A stretch of DNA of 64,000 nt from Acetobacter oryzifermentans (GCF_001628715.1 NZ_CP011120.1:1054001-1118000); one strand, 5' to 3'; counted from the first letter of the stretch, positions 1 to 15,701 are shown. Numbers and translations are program-made. The notes: generated from the letters alone by a model not told the origin.

Positions 1-3000
1 GCGGGGCGGGGGCGTCTGGAATTCGTCAGTTACGAATTTGAAGAGCCTAAATATGATGTGGAAGAATGCATTCAGCGTGGTCTGACATATGCCGCACCGC
101 TGAAGGTTATTCTGCGCTTGATCGTGTGGGATGTGGACGAAGATACGGGGTCTCGTTCCATTCGCGATATTAAGGAACAGCCAGTCTATATGGGCGATAT
201 GCCGCTCATGACAGACAATGGCACCTTTATCGTTAACGGTACGGAGCGTGTTATCGTCAGCCAGATGCACCGTTCACCCGGTGTGTTCTTTGATCATGAT
301 AAAGGTAAAACGCATTCTTCTGGCAAATATCTGTTTGCTGCGCGTGTTATCCCTTACCGTGGTTCCTGGCTGGACTTCGAGTTTGACGCCAAAGATCTGC
401 TTTACGTTCGTATCGACCGTAAGCGTAAGCTGCCTGTCACCACGCTGCTGTATGCGCTTGAAGGTGCAGCTTCTGAGGCTGCACGCAAAGCTAAAGCGGC
501 TGAAGGCGGTGATGTTGACTCTATGGAAATCAAGGGGATGGATGCCAATGAAATCCTCTCCTACTTCTATAATGCTGTCACATTCATAAAAACAGCCAAA
601 GGCTGGGCCCGCCCGTTTGACGCGGATTCCTTCCGTGGTCTCAAGCTGCTGGCGCCGCTGGTGGATGCAGAAACAGGTGAAGTGGTGGCGGAAGCCGAAA
701 CCAAGCTGACAGCCCGCATGGTGCGCAAGATCGCGGAAAAAACGCGTGAAGTGCTGGTGGGTGAGATCGATCTGCTTGGCCGTTACATTGCCCATGATAT
801 CGTCAATATGCAGACTGGCGAAATCTATGGCGAAGCTGGTGAAGAAATCACTGAAGCACGTCTTGCTGCTTTGGAAGAAGCCGGAATTACGGAACTTCCC
901 TTGCTGGCAATTGACGCAGCTAACGGACCGTGGATCCGTGATACGCTCACAGTAGATAAAAACAGCACGCGTGATGAAGCGCTGATTGATATCTACCGTG
1001 TAATGCGCCCCGGTGAGCCGCCAACGGCTGAAACAGCCGAAGCCATGCTGAATGGCTTGTTCTTTGATCCCGACCGTTATGATCTTTCCGCTGTTGGCCG
1101 CGTGAAGATGAACATGCGTCTGGATATGGACGTGCCAGACACAGTGCGTGTGCTGCGTAAAGAAGATATTCTGCGCACCATTAAAACACTGTGCGACCTG
1201 AAAGACGGTCGCGGTCAGATTGACGATATTGATAACCTTGGTAACCGCCGCGTGCGCTCGGTTGGTGAACTGATGGAAAATCAGTACCGCATTGGTCTGT
1301 TGCGGATGGAGCGCGCTATCCGTGAGCGTATGGGTTCTGTGGATATTGATACGGTCATGCCGCATGATCTGATCAACGCCAAACCTGCTGCTGCTGCTGT
1401 GCGTGAGTTCTTTGGTTCTTCTCAGCTCAGCCAGTTTATGGATCAAACCAATCCGCTGTCTGAAGTGACGCATAAGCGTCGTCTTTCAGCGCTTGGCCCA
1501 GGTGGTTTGACCCGTGAGCGCGCAGGCTTTGAAGTGCGTGACGTTCACCCAACGCATTATGGTCGTATCTGCCCAATTGAAACGCCGGAAGGCCCGAACA
1601 TTGGTCTGATCAACTCTCTGGCAACCTATGCCAAAGTGAACAAATACGGCTTTATCGAAACACCTTACCGTCTGGTGAAGGACGGCGTGCTACAGGACGG
1701 CTGGAAGTACCTCTCCGCTATGGAAGAGGAAAAGCTGGTTGTTGCGCAGGCCGATGCCAAGGTGAATGATCAGGGTGCGCTTACCAGCGATCTGATTTCT
1801 GTGCGTCGTAACGGTGATTTCCGTCTGGTTCCGCCAACGGAAGTAACGGCGTGTGACGTTTCGCCTAAGCAGCTCGTTTCCGTTGCTGCGGCGCTCATTC
1901 CGTTCCTGGAAAACGATGACGCGAACCGTGCACTGATGGGTTCCAACATGCAGCGTCAGGCTGTGCCGCTGGTGCGTTCCGATGCACCGTTGGTTGGCAC
2001 AGGTATGGAAGCAGCTGTGGCGCGTGATTCCGGTGCAACAATTGTTGCCAAGCGCGAAGGTATTGTGGACCAGATTGACGGTGCCCGTATCGTAGTGCGT
2101 GCAACCAATGCGGCAGGTTCTACGCAGGGTGTAGATATCTACCGTCTGCGTAAGTATTCCCGTTCCAACCAGTCCACCTGTATTAACCAGCGTCCACTGG
2201 TGCATGTAGGTGACAATGTGCGGGCAGGCGATATTATTGCCGATGGTCCTTCCACAGAGCTGGGTGAACTAGCTCTGGGCCGTAACGTGCTGGTCGCGTT
2301 TATGCCTTGGAATGGTTACAACTTCGAAGACTCCATCCTGATTTCCGAACGGATTGCCAAGGATGACGTTTTTACCTCGATCCATATCGAGGAATTCGAA
2401 GTCATGGCCCGTGATACCAAGCTGGGTCAGGAAGAAATCACGCGTGATATTCCGAATGTGGGTGAAGAAGCCCTGCGGAATTTGGATGAAGCCGGCATTG
2501 TGTATGTAGGTGCTGAAGTTAATCCGGGCGATATTCTGATCGGCAAGGTAACGCCAAAAGGCGAAAGCCCAATGACACCGGAAGAAAAACTTCTGCGTGC
2601 CATCTTTGGTGAAAAAGCCTCCGATGTGCGTGATACGTCTCTGCGTCTGCCGCCTGGCACATCTGGCACAATTGTTGATGTGCGTGTGTTCTCCCGCCGT
2701 GGTGTGGATAAAGATGAACGCGCCATGGCCATTGAGCGTGCGGAAATCGAACGTCTTGCTAAAGACCGTGATGATGAACGCGCTATTCAGGAACGTTCTT
2801 TCTATAGCCGTTTGCGTGAAAAGCTTCTGGGGCAGGTTGCTGGCGCTGGGTTCAAGGGTATTCGCTCTGGAACCGAGATTACAGATGCCGTTCTGGATGA
2901 ACATCCGCGTGCTACGTGGCGTCAGATTGTTGTCGCTTCTGACAGCGTTATGGCGGAACTGGAAACTTTGCGGCGTGAATTTGATGCGGCTATTGCACGT

Positions 3001-3966
3001 ATTCAGGCACGTTTTGAAAGCAAGGTTGAAAAACTTCAGCGTGGTGATGAACTGCCACCTGGCGTGATGAAGATGGTCAAGGTTTTCGTGGCTGTTAAGC
3101 GTAAGCTGCAGCCAGGGGATAAAATGGCCGGTCGTCATGGTAACAAGGGTGTGGTGTCCCGCGTTGTTCCAGTTGAAGACATGCCGTTCCTGGAAGACGG
3201 CACGGCTGTTGATCTGGTGCTGAACCCGCTAGGTGTGCCTTCACGTATGAACGTGGGGCAGATTCTAGAAACGCATCTGGGTTGGGCTTGCGCTAAAATC
3301 GGCCGTGGCATTGGTGACATGGTGGATGAGTACCAGCGTAATGGCGAAAAACGTCAGGAACTGCTGGACCGTCTGAAAGATGTGTACGGGGATAAAGTTT
3401 ACAGCGAAGACATTGCCAATATGAGCAATGATGAGCTGATTGAACTGGCCAATAACCTGCGCAAAGGCGTGCCGATTGCAACGCCAGTGTTCGATGGTGC
3501 TTCCATTCCGGATATTGAAGCCATGCTTGAAAAAGCTGGCGTTAATAAATCTGGTCAGTCTCAGTTGATTGACGGGCGTACGGGTGAACCGTTCGAACGT
3601 AAAACAACGGTTGGCTACATCTACATGCTCAAGCTGCATCATCTTGTTGATGACAAGATCCATGCACGCTCTATCGGCCCATACTCGCTGGTTACACAGC
3701 AGCCTCTGGGTGGTAAGGCGCAGTTTGGTGGTCAGCGCTTTGGGGAAATGGAAGTGTGGGCGCTGGAAGCATATGGCGCAGCTTACACTCTACAGGAAAT
3801 GCTGACTGTGAAGTCGGATGACGTTTCTGGTCGAACCAAAGTTTATGAATCCATCGTGCGTGAGCAGGATGATTTTGAGGCCGGTATTCCGGAAAGCTTT
3901 AACGTTCTGATCAAAGAGCTGAAGTCTCTGGGTCTGAACGTAGAACTGGAGCAGGGGGCCGAGTGA
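1..3966 (+). CDS. rpoB: RNA polymerase beta subunit RpoB, 5'-truncated by the window edge
   Basis: Beta subunit of core RNA polymerase, which forms much of the active-site cleft and the rifampicin pocket. The frame is open from base 1, so about 70 N-terminal residues lie outside the window; the GTG at 58 is an internal valine, not a start. 1321 residues are visible. The rifampicin region (about 1414-1500) reads [20 protein letters not shown] with the classical D, S, H, R and S positions intact, so nothing suggests resistance. The catalytic-cleft motif [12 protein letters not shown] lies near 3115-3150. The C-terminus is complete and ends in a TGA. rpoC follows after 93 bases that contain a hairpin. 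Identity is certain; only the start is missing. Confidence 0.99.
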   Translation, partial: AGRGRLEFVSYEFEEPKYDVEECIQRGLTYAAPLKVILRLIVWDVDEDTGSRSIRDIKEQPVYMGDMPLMTDNGTFIVNGTERVIVSQMHRSPGVFFDHDKGKTHSSGKYLFAARVIPYRGSWLDFEFDAKDLLYVRIDRKRKLPVTTLLYALEGAASEAARKAKAAEGGDVDSMEIKGMDANEILSYFYNAVTFIKTAKGWARPFDADSFRGLKLLAPLVDAETGEVVAEAETKLTARMVRKIAEKTREVLVGEIDLLGRYIAHDIVNMQTGEIYGEAGEEITEARLAALEEAGITELPLLAIDAANGPWIRDTLTVDKNSTRDEALIDIYRVMRPGEPPTAETAEAMLNGLFFDPDRYDLSAVGRVKMNMRLDMDVPDTVRVLRKEDILRTIKTLCDLKDGRGQIDDIDNLGNRRVRSVGELMENQYRIGLLRMERAIRERMGSVDIDTVMPHDLINAKPAAAAVREFFGSSQLSQFMDQTNPLSEVTHKRRLSALGPGGLTRERAGFEVRDVHPTHYGRICPIETPEGPNIGLINSLATYAKVNKYGFIETPYRLVKDGVLQDGWKYLSAMEEEKLVVAQADAKVNDQGALTSDLISVRRNGDFRLVPPTEVTACDVSPKQLVSVAAALIPFLENDDANRALMGSNMQRQAVPLVRSDAPLVGTGMEAAVARDSGATIVAKREGIVDQIDGARIVVRATNAAGSTQGVDIYRLRKYSRSNQSTCINQRPLVHVGDNVRAGDIIADGPSTELGELALGRNVLVAFMPWNGYNFEDSILISERIAKDDVFTSIHIEEFEVMARDTKLGQEEITRDIPNVGEEALRNLDEAGIVYVGAEVNPGDILIGKVTPKGESPMTPEEKLLRAIFGEKASDVRDTSLRLPPGTSGTIVDVRVFSRRGVDKDERAMAIERAEIERLAKDRDDERAIQERSFYSRLREKLLGQVAGAGFKGIRSGTEITDAVLDEHPRATWRQIVVASDSVMAELETLRREFDAAIARIQARFESKVEKLQRGDELPPGVMKMVKVFVAVKRKLQPGDKMAGRHGNKGVVSRVVPVEDMPFLEDGTAVDLVLNPLGVPSRMNVGQILETHLGWACAKIGRGIGDMVDEYQRNGEKRQELLDRLKDVYGDKVYSEDIANMSNDELIELANNLRKGVPIATPVFDGASIPDIEAMLEKAGVNKSGQSQLIDGRTGEPFERKTTVGYIYMLKLHHLVDDKIHARSIGPYSLVTQQPLGGKAQFGGQRFGEMEVWALEAYGAAYTLQEMLTVKSDDVSGRTKVYESIVREQDDFEAGIPESFNVLIKELKSLGLNVELEQGAE

Positions 3967-4004
3967 CGGTGAATTTCGCCACCACCATCCGTTCTTATTT
4001 CAAA

Positions 4005-4035
4005 GGGGAGGCTGGGGTAGAAACCTCGGCTCCCC
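4005..4035 (+). other. Hairpin between rpoB and rpoC
   Basis: The left arm GGGGAGGCTGGGGT (4005-4018) pairs with ACCTCGGCTCCCC (4023-4035) around an AGAA loop, with G.U pairs and one bulged G. No T run follows, so it is not an intrinsic terminator. An RNA processing or transcript-stability element between the two polymerase subunits is plausible. Confidence 0.5.
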
Positions 4036-4059
4036 GTTTCCCGCTGGGGGCTTCGGCAC

Positions 4060-8235
<4,176 letters not shown>

Positions 8236-8260
8236 ACGTTGCAAATATGCTTCATGAAGG

Positions 8261-8290
8261 AAGGATCAGGGGAAACCTTGGTCCTTTTTT
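8261..8290 (+). terminator. Rho-independent terminator after rpoC
   Basis: AAGGATCAGG (8261-8270) pairs with CCTTGGTCCTT (8276-8286) with one bulge and one G.U, followed by an uninterrupted T run to 8290. Its position just after the rpoC stop fits the end of the rpoBC transcript. Confidence 0.8.
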
Positions 8291-8333
8291 CATGTACAGC
8301 GTACGCAATTCTTTAAGAATCGCAGGGTAAAAC

Positions 8334-8362
8334 TTGACTCCCAGCGGGGGGAGGGTTAGGTA
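8334..8362 (+). promoter_or_regulatory. Candidate sigma-70 promoter of the str operon
   Basis: A TTGACT -35-like hexamer at 8334-8339 is followed at 17 bp by TAGGTA at 8357-8362 (a weak -10). It sits after the rpoC terminator and before the structured rpsL leader. Predicted from sequence only; the transcription start would be near 8370. Confidence 0.45.
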
Positions 8363-8433
8363 GCAGCCCTCAGCTCTGGATATCCCTGTGGATAGAAAGA
8401 GCAATTAGGTTTTCTGTGTGAGTCTAGCATGCG

Positions 8434-8470
8434 GTTGGCTTCCGGGGTGGAAGCGGGGCCGGATGCCAAC
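8434..8470 (+). promoter_or_regulatory. Leader hairpin 1 upstream of rpsL
   Basis: GTTGGC (8434-8439) pairs with GCCAAC (8465-8470), and the CCGG at 8442-8445 pairs with the CCGG at 8459-8462. A competing small stem GCTTCC/GGAAGC (8438-8443 / 8449-8454) shares bases with it. It lies six bases before the terminator-like hairpin, as an anti-terminator or regulator-binding element would. Confidence 0.4.
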
Positions 8471-8475
8471 ATAGC

Positions 8476-8509
8476 CCCATACAGGCAAATGCCTGATGGG
8501 ATCTTTTTT
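8476..8509 (+). terminator. Attenuator-like hairpin with T run in the rpsL leader
   Basis: CCCAT-a-CAGGCA (8476-8487) pairs with TGCCTG-ATGGG (8490-8500) around a two-base loop, with one bulged A. The run TTTTTT at 8504-8509 follows. It lies 64 bases upstream of the rpsL ATG and downstream of the candidate promoter, so it would act on the leader transcript rather than end rpoBC. The rest of the 338-base gap 8236-8573 holds no gene. Confidence 0.6.
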
Positions 8510-8573
8510 AATGAAAGTCGGCAGTCAGAAATAATGGCGGCCGGCCGAACTGTGTAAGGATCGGGAAAGGCGC

Positions 8574-9436
<863 letters not shown>

Positions 9437-9526
9437 TGAAAGAAGCTGCTGCATTTCCTCTTGCAGTGAGTTTGCAGGGCTTATAACAACTGCATCCCGA
9501 ATGGTTTTTGGGGCATGGAGTAAAAA

Positions 9527-10717
9527 ATGGCTAAGGCTAAATTTGAGCGGAATAAACCGCACTGCAACATCGGCACCATTGGTCACGTTGACCATGGTAA
9601 GACCTCTCTGACGGCAGCGATCACCAAGACGCTTGCAAAAAAGGGTGGCGCTGAATTTAAGGCGTATGATCAGATCGACGCTGCTCCGGAAGAACGCGCT
9701 CGCGGCATCACCATTTCCACAGCACACGTGGAATATGAAACCGACAAGCGCCACTACGCGCACGTTGACTGCCCCGGACATGCTGACTACGTGAAAAACA
9801 TGATCACGGGTGCAGCGCAGATGGACGGCGCAATCCTGGTTGTGTCCGCAGCTGACGGCCCGATGCCGCAGACCCGCGAACACATCCTGCTTGCTCGTCA
9901 GGTCGGTGTGCCGGCTCTAGTTGTCTTCCTGAATAAGGTTGATCAGGTTGATGATCCGGAACTGCTTGAGCTGGTTGAGATGGAAGTTCGTGAACTTCTG
10001 TCTTCCTATCAGTTCCCTGGCGACGATGTGCCGATCATCAAGGGGTCCGCTCTGGTAACTCTGGAAGATGGTGATCCGGAAATCGGTGAAAACCGCGTTC
10101 GCGATCTGATGGACGCAGTTGATGCCTACATCCCGCAGCCGGAACGTCCGGTTGACCGTCCGTTCCTGATGCCGATCGAAGATGTGTTCTCCATCTCTGG
10201 TCGTGGTACCGTGGTAACGGGTCGTGTGGAGCGTGGCGTGATCAATGTTGGTGACGAAATTGAAATCGTTGGTCTGAAGCCGACCACGAAGACAACCGTA
10301 ACCGGCGTTGAAATGTTCCGTAAGCTGCTTGATCGCGGTGAAGCTGGTGACAACATCGGCGCTCTGCTGCGTGGCACCAAGCGCGAAGATGTGGAACGTG
10401 GTCAGGTTCTGGCAAAGCCAGGCTCCATTACGCCGCATAAGAAGTTCAAGGCAGAAGCCTACATCCTGACGAAGGAAGAAGGTGGCCGTCATACGCCATT
10501 CTTCACCAACTATCGTCCGCAGTTCTACTTCCGTACGACTGACGTGACCGGTGTTGTGCACCTGCCGGAAGGCACCGAAATGGTGATGCCGGGCGACAAC
10601 TGCGCCATGGAAGTTGAGCTGATTGCTCCAATCGCCATGGACGAAGGTCTGCGTTTCGCTATTCGCGAAGGTGGCCGCACGGTTGGTGCTGGCGTTGTTT
10701 CCTCCATTATCGAGTAA
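9527..10717 (+). CDS. tuf: Elongation factor Tu
   Basis: GTPase that delivers aminoacyl-tRNA to the ribosomal A site. 396 residues, standard length. G1 is GHVDHGKT (19-26), G3 is DCPGH and G4 is NKVD; domains II and III follow and the protein ends in VSSIIE. It sits between rpsG and rpsJ without fusA. The 90-base gap upstream contains TTGCAG and TATAAC at a short 15-bp spacing, too weak to call a promoter. The codon use is strongly biased, as expected for a very highly expressed gene. Confidence 0.99.
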   Translation: MAKAKFERNKPHCNIGTIGHVDHGKTSLTAAITKTLAKKGGAEFKAYDQIDAAPEERARGITISTAHVEYETDKRHYAHVDCPGHADYVKNMITGAAQMDGAILVVSAADGPMPQTREHILLARQVGVPALVVFLNKVDQVDDPELLELVEMEVRELLSSYQFPGDDVPIIKGSALVTLEDGDPEIGENRVRDLMDAVDAYIPQPERPVDRPFLMPIEDVFSISGRGTVVTGRVERGVINVGDEIEIVGLKPTTKTTVTGVEMFRKLLDRGEAGDNIGALLRGTKREDVERGQVLAKPGSITPHKKFKAEAYILTKEEGGRHTPFFTNYRPQFYFRTTDVTGVVHLPEGTEMVMPGDNCAMEVELIAPIAMDEGLRFAIREGGRTVGAGVVSSIIE

Positions 10718-10743
10718 TCGATAGAGGATATGAGCCTAAGTGG

Positions 10744-10805
10744 CCCCGACCGATTGATTTTGGTCGGGGTCTTACTTGGCGGCCGGGATTCCCCGGATAA
10801 GTAAA
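10744..10805 (+). promoter_or_regulatory. Tandem hairpins in the tuf-rpsJ gap (S10 leader region)
   Basis: Hairpin A has a perfect 8-bp stem: CCCCGACC (10744-10751) with GGTCGGGG (10762-10769). Hairpin B follows at once: TTACTT (10772-10777) with AAGTAA (10799-10804) encloses CCGGG (10783-10787) with CCCGG (10792-10796). No real T run follows either stem. The position in front of the S10 operon suggests a leader element or a partial tuf terminator. Confidence 0.55.
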
Positions 10806-10824
10806 GTGTTGGACTAAAAAACAA

Positions 10825-11133
10825 ATGGACAACCAGAACATCCGCATTCGCCTGAAAGCGTACGATCATCGGGTGCTGGATAACAGCACGAAAGAGATCG
10901 TGAATACGGCGAAGCGTACGGGTGCGCGGGTTCGGGGTCCTATCCCGCTGCCTACGCATATCGAACGGTTTACGGTTAACCGTTCTCCTCACGTTGATAA
11001 AAAGAGCCGCGAGCAGTTCGAAATTCGAACTCATCGCCGTCTGCTCGACATTGTTGAGCCCACTCCGCAGACCGTGGACGCTCTCATGAAGCTCGACCTC
11101 GCCGCTGGCGTTGATGTCGAGATCAAACTCTAA
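10825..11133 (+). CDS. rpsJ: 30S ribosomal protein S10
   Basis: S10 is part of the small-subunit head and, as NusE, a transcription antitermination factor. 102 residues, normal length. The motifs [30 protein letters not shown] and the C-terminal VDVEIKL are diagnostic. First gene of the S10 operon. A 107-base gap with two hairpins separates it from tuf; rplC follows after 10 bases. Confidence 0.99.
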   Translation: MDNQNIRIRLKAYDHRVLDNSTKEIVNTAKRTGARVRGPIPLPTHIERFTVNRSPHVDKKSREQFEIRTHRRLLDIVEPTPQTVDALMKLDLAAGVDVEIKL

Positions 11134-11143
11134 GGTCCAGACG

Positions 11144-11827
11144 ATGCGCACCGGATTGATCGCAAAGAAGTTGGGCATGTCCCGACTGTTCAAGGAAGAT
11201 GGCACGCATGTGCCTGTTACCGTCCTGCATGTTGATGATGTGCAGGTGGTTGATGTCCGTAACCAGGAGCGGGATGGCTACGTAGCTGTTCAGCTGGGTA
11301 TGGGTAAAGCCAAGGTGAAAAACGTAACCAAGCCGAATCGTGGGCATTTTGCTCGCACGAAGGTGGAGCCCAAGCAGGCGCTTCGCGAATTTCGTGTAGC
11401 TGATGATGCCGCTCTTGAGGTTGGTGCTACCCTTTCAGCTTCTCACTTTGTTGTTGGCCAAAAGGTTGACGTTACAGGTGTAAGCAAAGGTAAGGGATTT
11501 GCTGGCGCAATGAAGCGCTGGAATTTTGCTGGTCTTGAAGCCACGCATGGTGTGTCTATTTCGCACCGTTCGCATGGTTCGACTGGTAATCGCCAGGATC
11601 CCGGCAAGACCTTTAAGAACAAGAAAATGGCTGGTCATCTCGGTGATGAACGCGTGACCACCTTGAATCTGGAAATCGCAGCGGTCGATCCGGAAAAGAA
11701 TCTGATCATGGTTCGTGGCTCCGTGCCAGGAGCGAAGAACGGTGTTGTTCTGATCCGTGACGCCATTAAAAAAGCCCGCCATGATGACGCGCCTTATCCG
11801 GCCGGCCTCGTGAAGGCGGAGGGCTGA
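11144..11827 (+). CDS. rplC: 50S ribosomal protein L3
   Basis: L3 is an early-assembly 23S rRNA binder whose loop reaches toward the peptidyl-transferase centre. 227 residues from the ATG at 11144, which gives the canonical [13 protein letters not shown] longer in-frame opening upstream overlaps rpsJ and has no family support. The central [20 protein letters not shown] segment is the conserved loop containing the usually methylated Gln. rplD starts 4 bases after the stop, consistent with coupled translation. Confidence 0.98.
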   Translation: MRTGLIAKKLGMSRLFKEDGTHVPVTVLHVDDVQVVDVRNQERDGYVAVQLGMGKAKVKNVTKPNRGHFARTKVEPKQALREFRVADDAALEVGATLSASHFVVGQKVDVTGVSKGKGFAGAMKRWNFAGLEATHGVSISHRSHGSTGNRQDPGKTFKNKKMAGHLGDERVTTLNLEIAAVDPEKNLIMVRGSVPGAKNGVVLIRDAIKKARHDDAPYPAGLVKAEG

Positions 11828-11831
11828 GGTC

Positions 11832-12446
11832 ATGGAAATCGAAATCAAGACGCTAGATAACAGCAGCGCCGGTTCTGCAACGCTTCCGGACGAAATTTTC
11901 GCCGTTGCGCCGCGTGCAGATATCATGGCTCGTGTTGTGCACTGGCAGCTGGCTAAGCGCCGCGCAGGCACGCATAAGGTGAAGGGCATGGGCGAAGTGT
12001 CCGGCACCACCAAAAAGCCATACCGCCAGAAAGGCACAGGTAGCGCCCGTCAGGGTTCGTTACGTGCGCCACAGTATCGTACCGGTGGGGCAGTGCATGG
12101 CCCGGTTGTGCGTGACCACGGTTACGACCTGCCGAAAAAAGTGCGCCGCCTTGGCCTGATTTCTGCGCTTTCTCAAAAGGCAAAAGACGGTAAGCTTATT
12201 GTGCTGCAGTCTGCTTCTGGCGTTGATAAGACCAGCGAACTGGCAAAGAAACTGAAGTCTCTGGGTTGGACATCTGCTCTGATCGTGGATGCTGCTGTAG
12301 ATGAGAGCTTCGGTCGTGCCGCCCGTAACCTGCCCAAGATCGACATTCTGCCGACCATTGGTGCGAATGTTTACGACATTCTGAACCACGAGGTGCTTGC
12401 GATTACGCAGGCCGGCCTTGAAGGACTGAAGGAGCGCCTGGCATGA
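11832..12446 (+). CDS. rplD: 50S ribosomal protein L4
   Basis: L4 contributes a loop to the peptide exit tunnel; in enterobacteria it also represses its own S10 operon. 204 residues. The extended loop [20 protein letters not shown] and the [12 protein letters not shown] stretch are typical. The last four bases overlap the rplW start (ATGA). Confidence 0.98.
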   Translation: MEIEIKTLDNSSAGSATLPDEIFAVAPRADIMARVVHWQLAKRRAGTHKVKGMGEVSGTTKKPYRQKGTGSARQGSLRAPQYRTGGAVHGPVVRDHGYDLPKKVRRLGLISALSQKAKDGKLIVLQSASGVDKTSELAKKLKSLGWTSALIVDAAVDESFGRAARNLPKIDILPTIGANVYDILNHEVLAITQAGLEGLKERLA

Positions 12447-12778
12447 CGAATATTCTTGCCATTCGCAAGAAAGCCGAGCGTCTTTCCCGTGAAGCAATGT
12501 ACGACATCGTGCGTACTCCTGTAATTACGGAAAAAGCTACGGCGCTTTCTGAAAAGAACCAGGTTGTTTTCAAAGTGGCAATGTCCGCTACGAAGCCTGA
12601 AATCAAGGTTGCGGTGGAAACGCTGTTCGGGGTCAAGGTTGTTGGTGTCAACACCTTGGTTCAGAAGGGAAAAACCAAACGCTTTAAAGGGCGTGTTGGG
12701 CAGCGTTCTGACGTGAAGAAGGCGTTCGTTCAGCTTGCGGAAGGTCAGTCCATTGATCTTACCGCCAAGCTGGCGTGA
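12443..12778 (+). CDS. rplW: 50S ribosomal protein L23
   Basis: L23 sits at the exit-tunnel rim and docks trigger factor and SRP. 111 residues, about 10 longer than usual because of an 18-residue N-terminal extension before [15 protein letters not shown]. The upstream ATG at 12443 is favoured because AAGGAG lies 8 bases before it and it overlaps the rplD stop. The ATG at 12497 lacks a good Shine-Dalgarno and is the alternative. Confidence 0.95.
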   Translation: MTNILAIRKKAERLSREAMYDIVRTPVITEKATALSEKNQVVFKVAMSATKPEIKVAVETLFGVKVVGVNTLVQKGKTKRFKGRVGQRSDVKKAFVQLAEGQSIDLTAKLA

Positions 12779-12794
12779 CCGAAGGTAGAAATTC

Positions 12795-13625
12795 ATGGCT
12801 CTGAAGCACTTTAATCCTGTCACGCCAAGCTTGCGTGGTACGGTGCTGGTTGATCGTGCTGACCTTTGGAAAGGTAAGCCGGTCAAACAGTTGACCGAAG
12901 GTAAAAATAAGACAGGCGGTCGTAATAATAATGGCCGTATCACTTCCCGTTTCCGTGGGGGTGGTCATAAGCAGTCTTACCGTTACGTAGACTTCAAACG
13001 TCGTAAGTTTGATGTTCTAGGTACGGTGGAACGTCTGGAATATGATCCGAACCGCACCGCATTTATTGCGCTGGTGAAGTACGAAGATGGCGAGCTTGCA
13101 TATATTCTTGCTCCGCAGCGTCTGAAAGTTGGTGACAATGTCATCGCTGGTGCACGCGTGGATATTAAGCCTGGTAATGCTATGCCGCTGGCTTCCATCC
13201 CGGTGGGAACGATTATCCATAACATCGAACTGAAGCAGGGTGCAGGTGGTAAGCTCGCACGTTCTGCTGGCACATATGCCCAGCTCGTTGGTAAGGATTC
13301 CGGTTACGCCCAGATCAAGCTGCAGTCTGGTGAGCTGCGTGTTGTTCGTGGTGAGTGCATGGCGACCGTTGGTGCCGTGTCCAATCCGGATAACATGAAC
13401 CAGCATATGGGTAAGGCTGGGCGTTCCCGTTGGTTGGGGCGTCGTCCTCATAACCGTGGTGTGGTGATGAACCCTGTTGATCATCCGCATGGTGGTGGTG
13501 AAGGTCGTACCTCTGGTGGCCGTCATCCGGTTACGCCATGGGGCAAGCCAACCAAAGGGTACAAAACTCGGGTCAACAAGCGGACGGACAGTCTGATTAT
13601 CCGTCGTCGAAAGACCGGCAAGTAA
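12795..13625 (+). CDS. rplB: 50S ribosomal protein L2
   Basis: L2 is essential for subunit association and peptidyl-transferase assembly. 276 residues. It shows the N-terminal [20 protein letters not shown] region, the OB-fold and SH3-like RNA-binding parts, and the C-terminal [15 protein letters not shown] loop with the conserved histidine. rpsS follows after 13 bases. Confidence 0.99.
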   Translation: MALKHFNPVTPSLRGTVLVDRADLWKGKPVKQLTEGKNKTGGRNNNGRITSRFRGGGHKQSYRYVDFKRRKFDVLGTVERLEYDPNRTAFIALVKYEDGELAYILAPQRLKVGDNVIAGARVDIKPGNAMPLASIPVGTIIHNIELKQGAGGKLARSAGTYAQLVGKDSGYAQIKLQSGELRVVRGECMATVGAVSNPDNMNQHMGKAGRSRWLGRRPHNRGVVMNPVDHPHGGGEGRTSGGRHPVTPWGKPTKGYKTRVNKRTDSLIIRRRKTGK

Positions 13626-13638
13626 GGGGCAATAGAAG

Positions 13639-13917
13639 ATGGCACGTTCCGTCTGGAAAGGCCCGTTCGTCGACGGGTATCTGCTGAATAAAGCTGAGGT
13701 ATCCCGCGCGTCGGGTCGTAACGAAGTGATCAAGATCTGGTCTCGTCGTTCTACAATTCTTCCGCAGTTCGTCGGTCTGACGTTCGGTGTTTATAACGGT
13801 CAGAAATTTCTGCCCGTACAGGTTACGGAAAACATGGTCGGACATAAGTTCGGCGAATTTTCTCCGACCCGTACATTCCATGGGCATGGTGCTGACAAGA
13901 AGTCTAAGCGGGGCTAA
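13639..13917 (+). CDS. rpsS: 30S ribosomal protein S19
   Basis: S19 pairs with S13 in the small-subunit head. 92 residues, full length. [26 protein letters not shown] (here [13 protein letters not shown]) and [16 protein letters not shown] are family signatures. rplV follows after 6 bases. Confidence 0.99.
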   Translation: MARSVWKGPFVDGYLLNKAEVSRASGRNEVIKIWSRRSTILPQFVGLTFGVYNGQKFLPVQVTENMVGHKFGEFSPTRTFHGHGADKKSKRG

Positions 13918-13923
13918 GCAGAG

Positions 13924-14334
13924 ATGAGCAAGCCGAAGCATCCGCGCACACTCGCGGAAACAGAAGCGCAGGCAGTTACGCGCAACATCCGGGTTAGCCC
14001 CCGCAAGCTGAACCTTGTGGCCGGCCTGATCCGCAACAAGCCTGCTTCCCAGGCAGTTGCAACGTTGACGTTCTCTAAGCGCCGTATCGCTCAGGAAGTG
14101 AAAAAGACGCTGGAAAGCGCAATCGCTAATGCTGAAAACAATCACCAGCTGGACGTTGACCAGCTGGTGGTGAAAACAGCTGAAGTTGGAAAATCCATTG
14201 TCATGCGGCGTTTTCATGCCCGTGGTCGTGGGCGTTCTGCTCGTGTTGAAAAGTTTTTCAGTCACCTGAAGATTGTTGTAGCTGAACGGGCTGCTGAGCC
14301 TGAAGCAGCTTCTTCCGAACAGAAGGCGGCCTGA
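13924..14334 (+). CDS. rplV: 50S ribosomal protein L22
   Basis: L22 spans the large subunit, and its hairpin lines the exit tunnel near the macrolide site. 136 residues, longer than the bacterial norm of about 110. The extra residues are an N-terminal stretch before [18 protein letters not shown] and an Ala/Glu-rich C-terminal tail. The core motif [11 protein letters not shown] is intact. rpsC follows after 3 bases. Confidence 0.98.
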   Translation: MSKPKHPRTLAETEAQAVTRNIRVSPRKLNLVAGLIRNKPASQAVATLTFSKRRIAQEVKKTLESAIANAENNHQLDVDQLVVKTAEVGKSIVMRRFHARGRGRSARVEKFFSHLKIVVAERAAEPEAASSEQKAA

Positions 14335-14337
14335 GGT

Positions 14338-15015
14338 ATGGGACATAAAGTCAATCCAATCGGGCTGCGGCTCGGTATCAACCGCACGTGGGATAGCCGG
14401 TGGTATGCCGATTCCGACTATTCAAAATTGCTTCATGAAGATCTGAAGCTGCGTGCATTCCTGCGTCGCAAGCTGGTTGGCGCTGGTGTGTCTCGTGTCG
14501 TTATCGAACGTCCGGCCAAAAAGCCCCGCGTAACCATTTACGCCGCCCGTCCGGGTGTTGTGATTGGTAAGAAGGGTCAGGACATTGATGCGCTCCGTAA
14601 GGAGCTGACACGTATGGCTGGCACGGAAGTTGCGCTGAACATTGTTGAAATTCGCAAGCCAGAAATCGACGCTACACTGGTTGCAGAAAACATTGCTCAG
14701 CAGCTGGAACGCCGTGTGGCTTTCCGTCGTGCCATGAAGCGTGCAGTGCAGTCTGCTATGCGTCTGGGCGCACAGGGTATTCGTATCAACTGCTCTGGTC
14801 GTCTTGGCGGTGCGGAAATCGCACGTATCGAATGGTATCGTGAAGGTCGTGTGCCTCTGCACACCCTGCGTGCTGATATCGATTATGGCACAGCAACAGC
14901 AAAGACCACCTATGGCACTTGCGGTGTAAAAGTCTGGATCTTTAAGGGCGAAATTCTTGCTCATGATCCGATGGCTCAGGATCGCCGGGCGGCCGAACAG
15001 GCTCCTCAGCGCTGA
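14338..15015 (+). CDS. rpsC: 30S ribosomal protein S3
   Basis: S3 forms part of the mRNA entry channel and has helicase-like activity with S4 and S5. 225 residues. N-terminal [13 protein letters not shown]; a KH domain with the GxxG loop IGKKG at about 76-80; and the C-terminal [15 protein letters not shown] block. An 18-base gap leads to rplP. Confidence 0.99.
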   Translation: MGHKVNPIGLRLGINRTWDSRWYADSDYSKLLHEDLKLRAFLRRKLVGAGVSRVVIERPAKKPRVTIYAARPGVVIGKKGQDIDALRKELTRMAGTEVALNIVEIRKPEIDATLVAENIAQQLERRVAFRRAMKRAVQSAMRLGAQGIRINCSGRLGGAEIARIEWYREGRVPLHTLRADIDYGTATAKTTYGTCGVKVWIFKGEILAHDPMAQDRRAAEQAPQR

Positions 15016-15033
15016 GGAGAGGGATAAAACAAC

Positions 15034-15450
15034 ATGCTTTCCCCGAAGCGGACAAAATTCCGTAAAGCCCACAAAGGCCGTATCCACGGTCTTGCAAAAA
15101 GTGGCACCACGTTGAACTTCGGTACGTTTGGACTGAAGGCTCTTCAGCCGGAACGTATTACGGCACGCCAGATTGAAGCCTCCCGTCGGGCTATCACACG
15201 TGCCATGAAACGTGCAGGTCGCGTCTGGATTCGTATTTTTCCTGACCTTCCGGTCTCGACAAAACCTGCAGAAGTGCGTATGGGCTCCGGTAAGGGTTCC
15301 CCAGAATACTGGGTGGCCCGTGTGAAGCCAGGTCGCATTTTGTTTGAGATCGAAGGTGTGCCCCCTGAACTGGCGCGTGAAGCGTTGGCTCTGGGTGCAG
15401 CGAAACTGCCGATCAAGACCAAGTTTGTGACCCGAATTGGAGATGCGTGA
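15034..15450 (+). CDS. rplP: 50S ribosomal protein L16
   Basis: L16 positions the A-site tRNA and completes the large subunit late in assembly. 138 residues, normal length. N-terminal [16 protein letters not shown] and the [18 protein letters not shown] loop are diagnostic. The stop is one base before the rpmC start. Confidence 0.99.
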   Translation: MLSPKRTKFRKAHKGRIHGLAKSGTTLNFGTFGLKALQPERITARQIEASRRAITRAMKRAGRVWIRIFPDLPVSTKPAEVRMGSGKGSPEYWVARVKPGRILFEIEGVPPELAREALALGAAKLPIKTKFVTRIGDA

Positions 15451-15451
15451 G

Positions 15452-15688
15452 ATGGTAAAGGCAACTAAGCCAGCCGATTTGCGCACCAAGACTCCAGACG
15501 AGCTTGAAGCTCGTCTGGTTGAATTGAAGCGTGAGCAGCTTAATCTGCGTTTCCAGCAGGCCACGGGTCAGACTGAAGCGCAGAGCCGTATGCGTGCGGT
15601 GCGCCGTGAGATTGCACGAATCAAGACGATTGCGGTGCAAAATGCAAAGACTGCAGCAGGTGCAAAAACATCTGCTGCCAATGCCTGA
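15452..15688 (+). CDS. rpmC: 50S ribosomal protein L29
   Basis: L29 lies beside L23 at the tunnel exit. 78 residues from the ATG at 15452, with GGAG nine bases upstream (15439-15442). The TTG at 15437 and the ATG at 15443 are open too, but would place the Shine-Dalgarno too close or downstream. Two-helix core ADLRTKTPDELEARLVELKR, followed by an Ala/Lys-rich tail. Confidence 0.95.
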   Translation: MVKATKPADLRTKTPDELEARLVELKREQLNLRFQQATGQTEAQSRMRAVRREIARIKTIAVQNAKTAAGAKTSAANA

Positions 15689-15701
15689 GGAGAGTTAGCC
15701 G

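Noticed and set aside
58..60. GTG at 58 as the rpoB start
   Set aside because: The frame is open to base 1 and upstream residues match the RpoB family, so this is an internal codon.
274..1473. A 399-codon open frame opposite rpoB
   Set aside because: Same reason: antisense to conserved coding sequence, no recognisable motif, no Shine-Dalgarno.
9437..9526. A promoter for tuf (TTGCAG, then TATAAC)
   Set aside because: The spacing is only 15 bp and the -35 is poor. Not strong enough to list as a feature.
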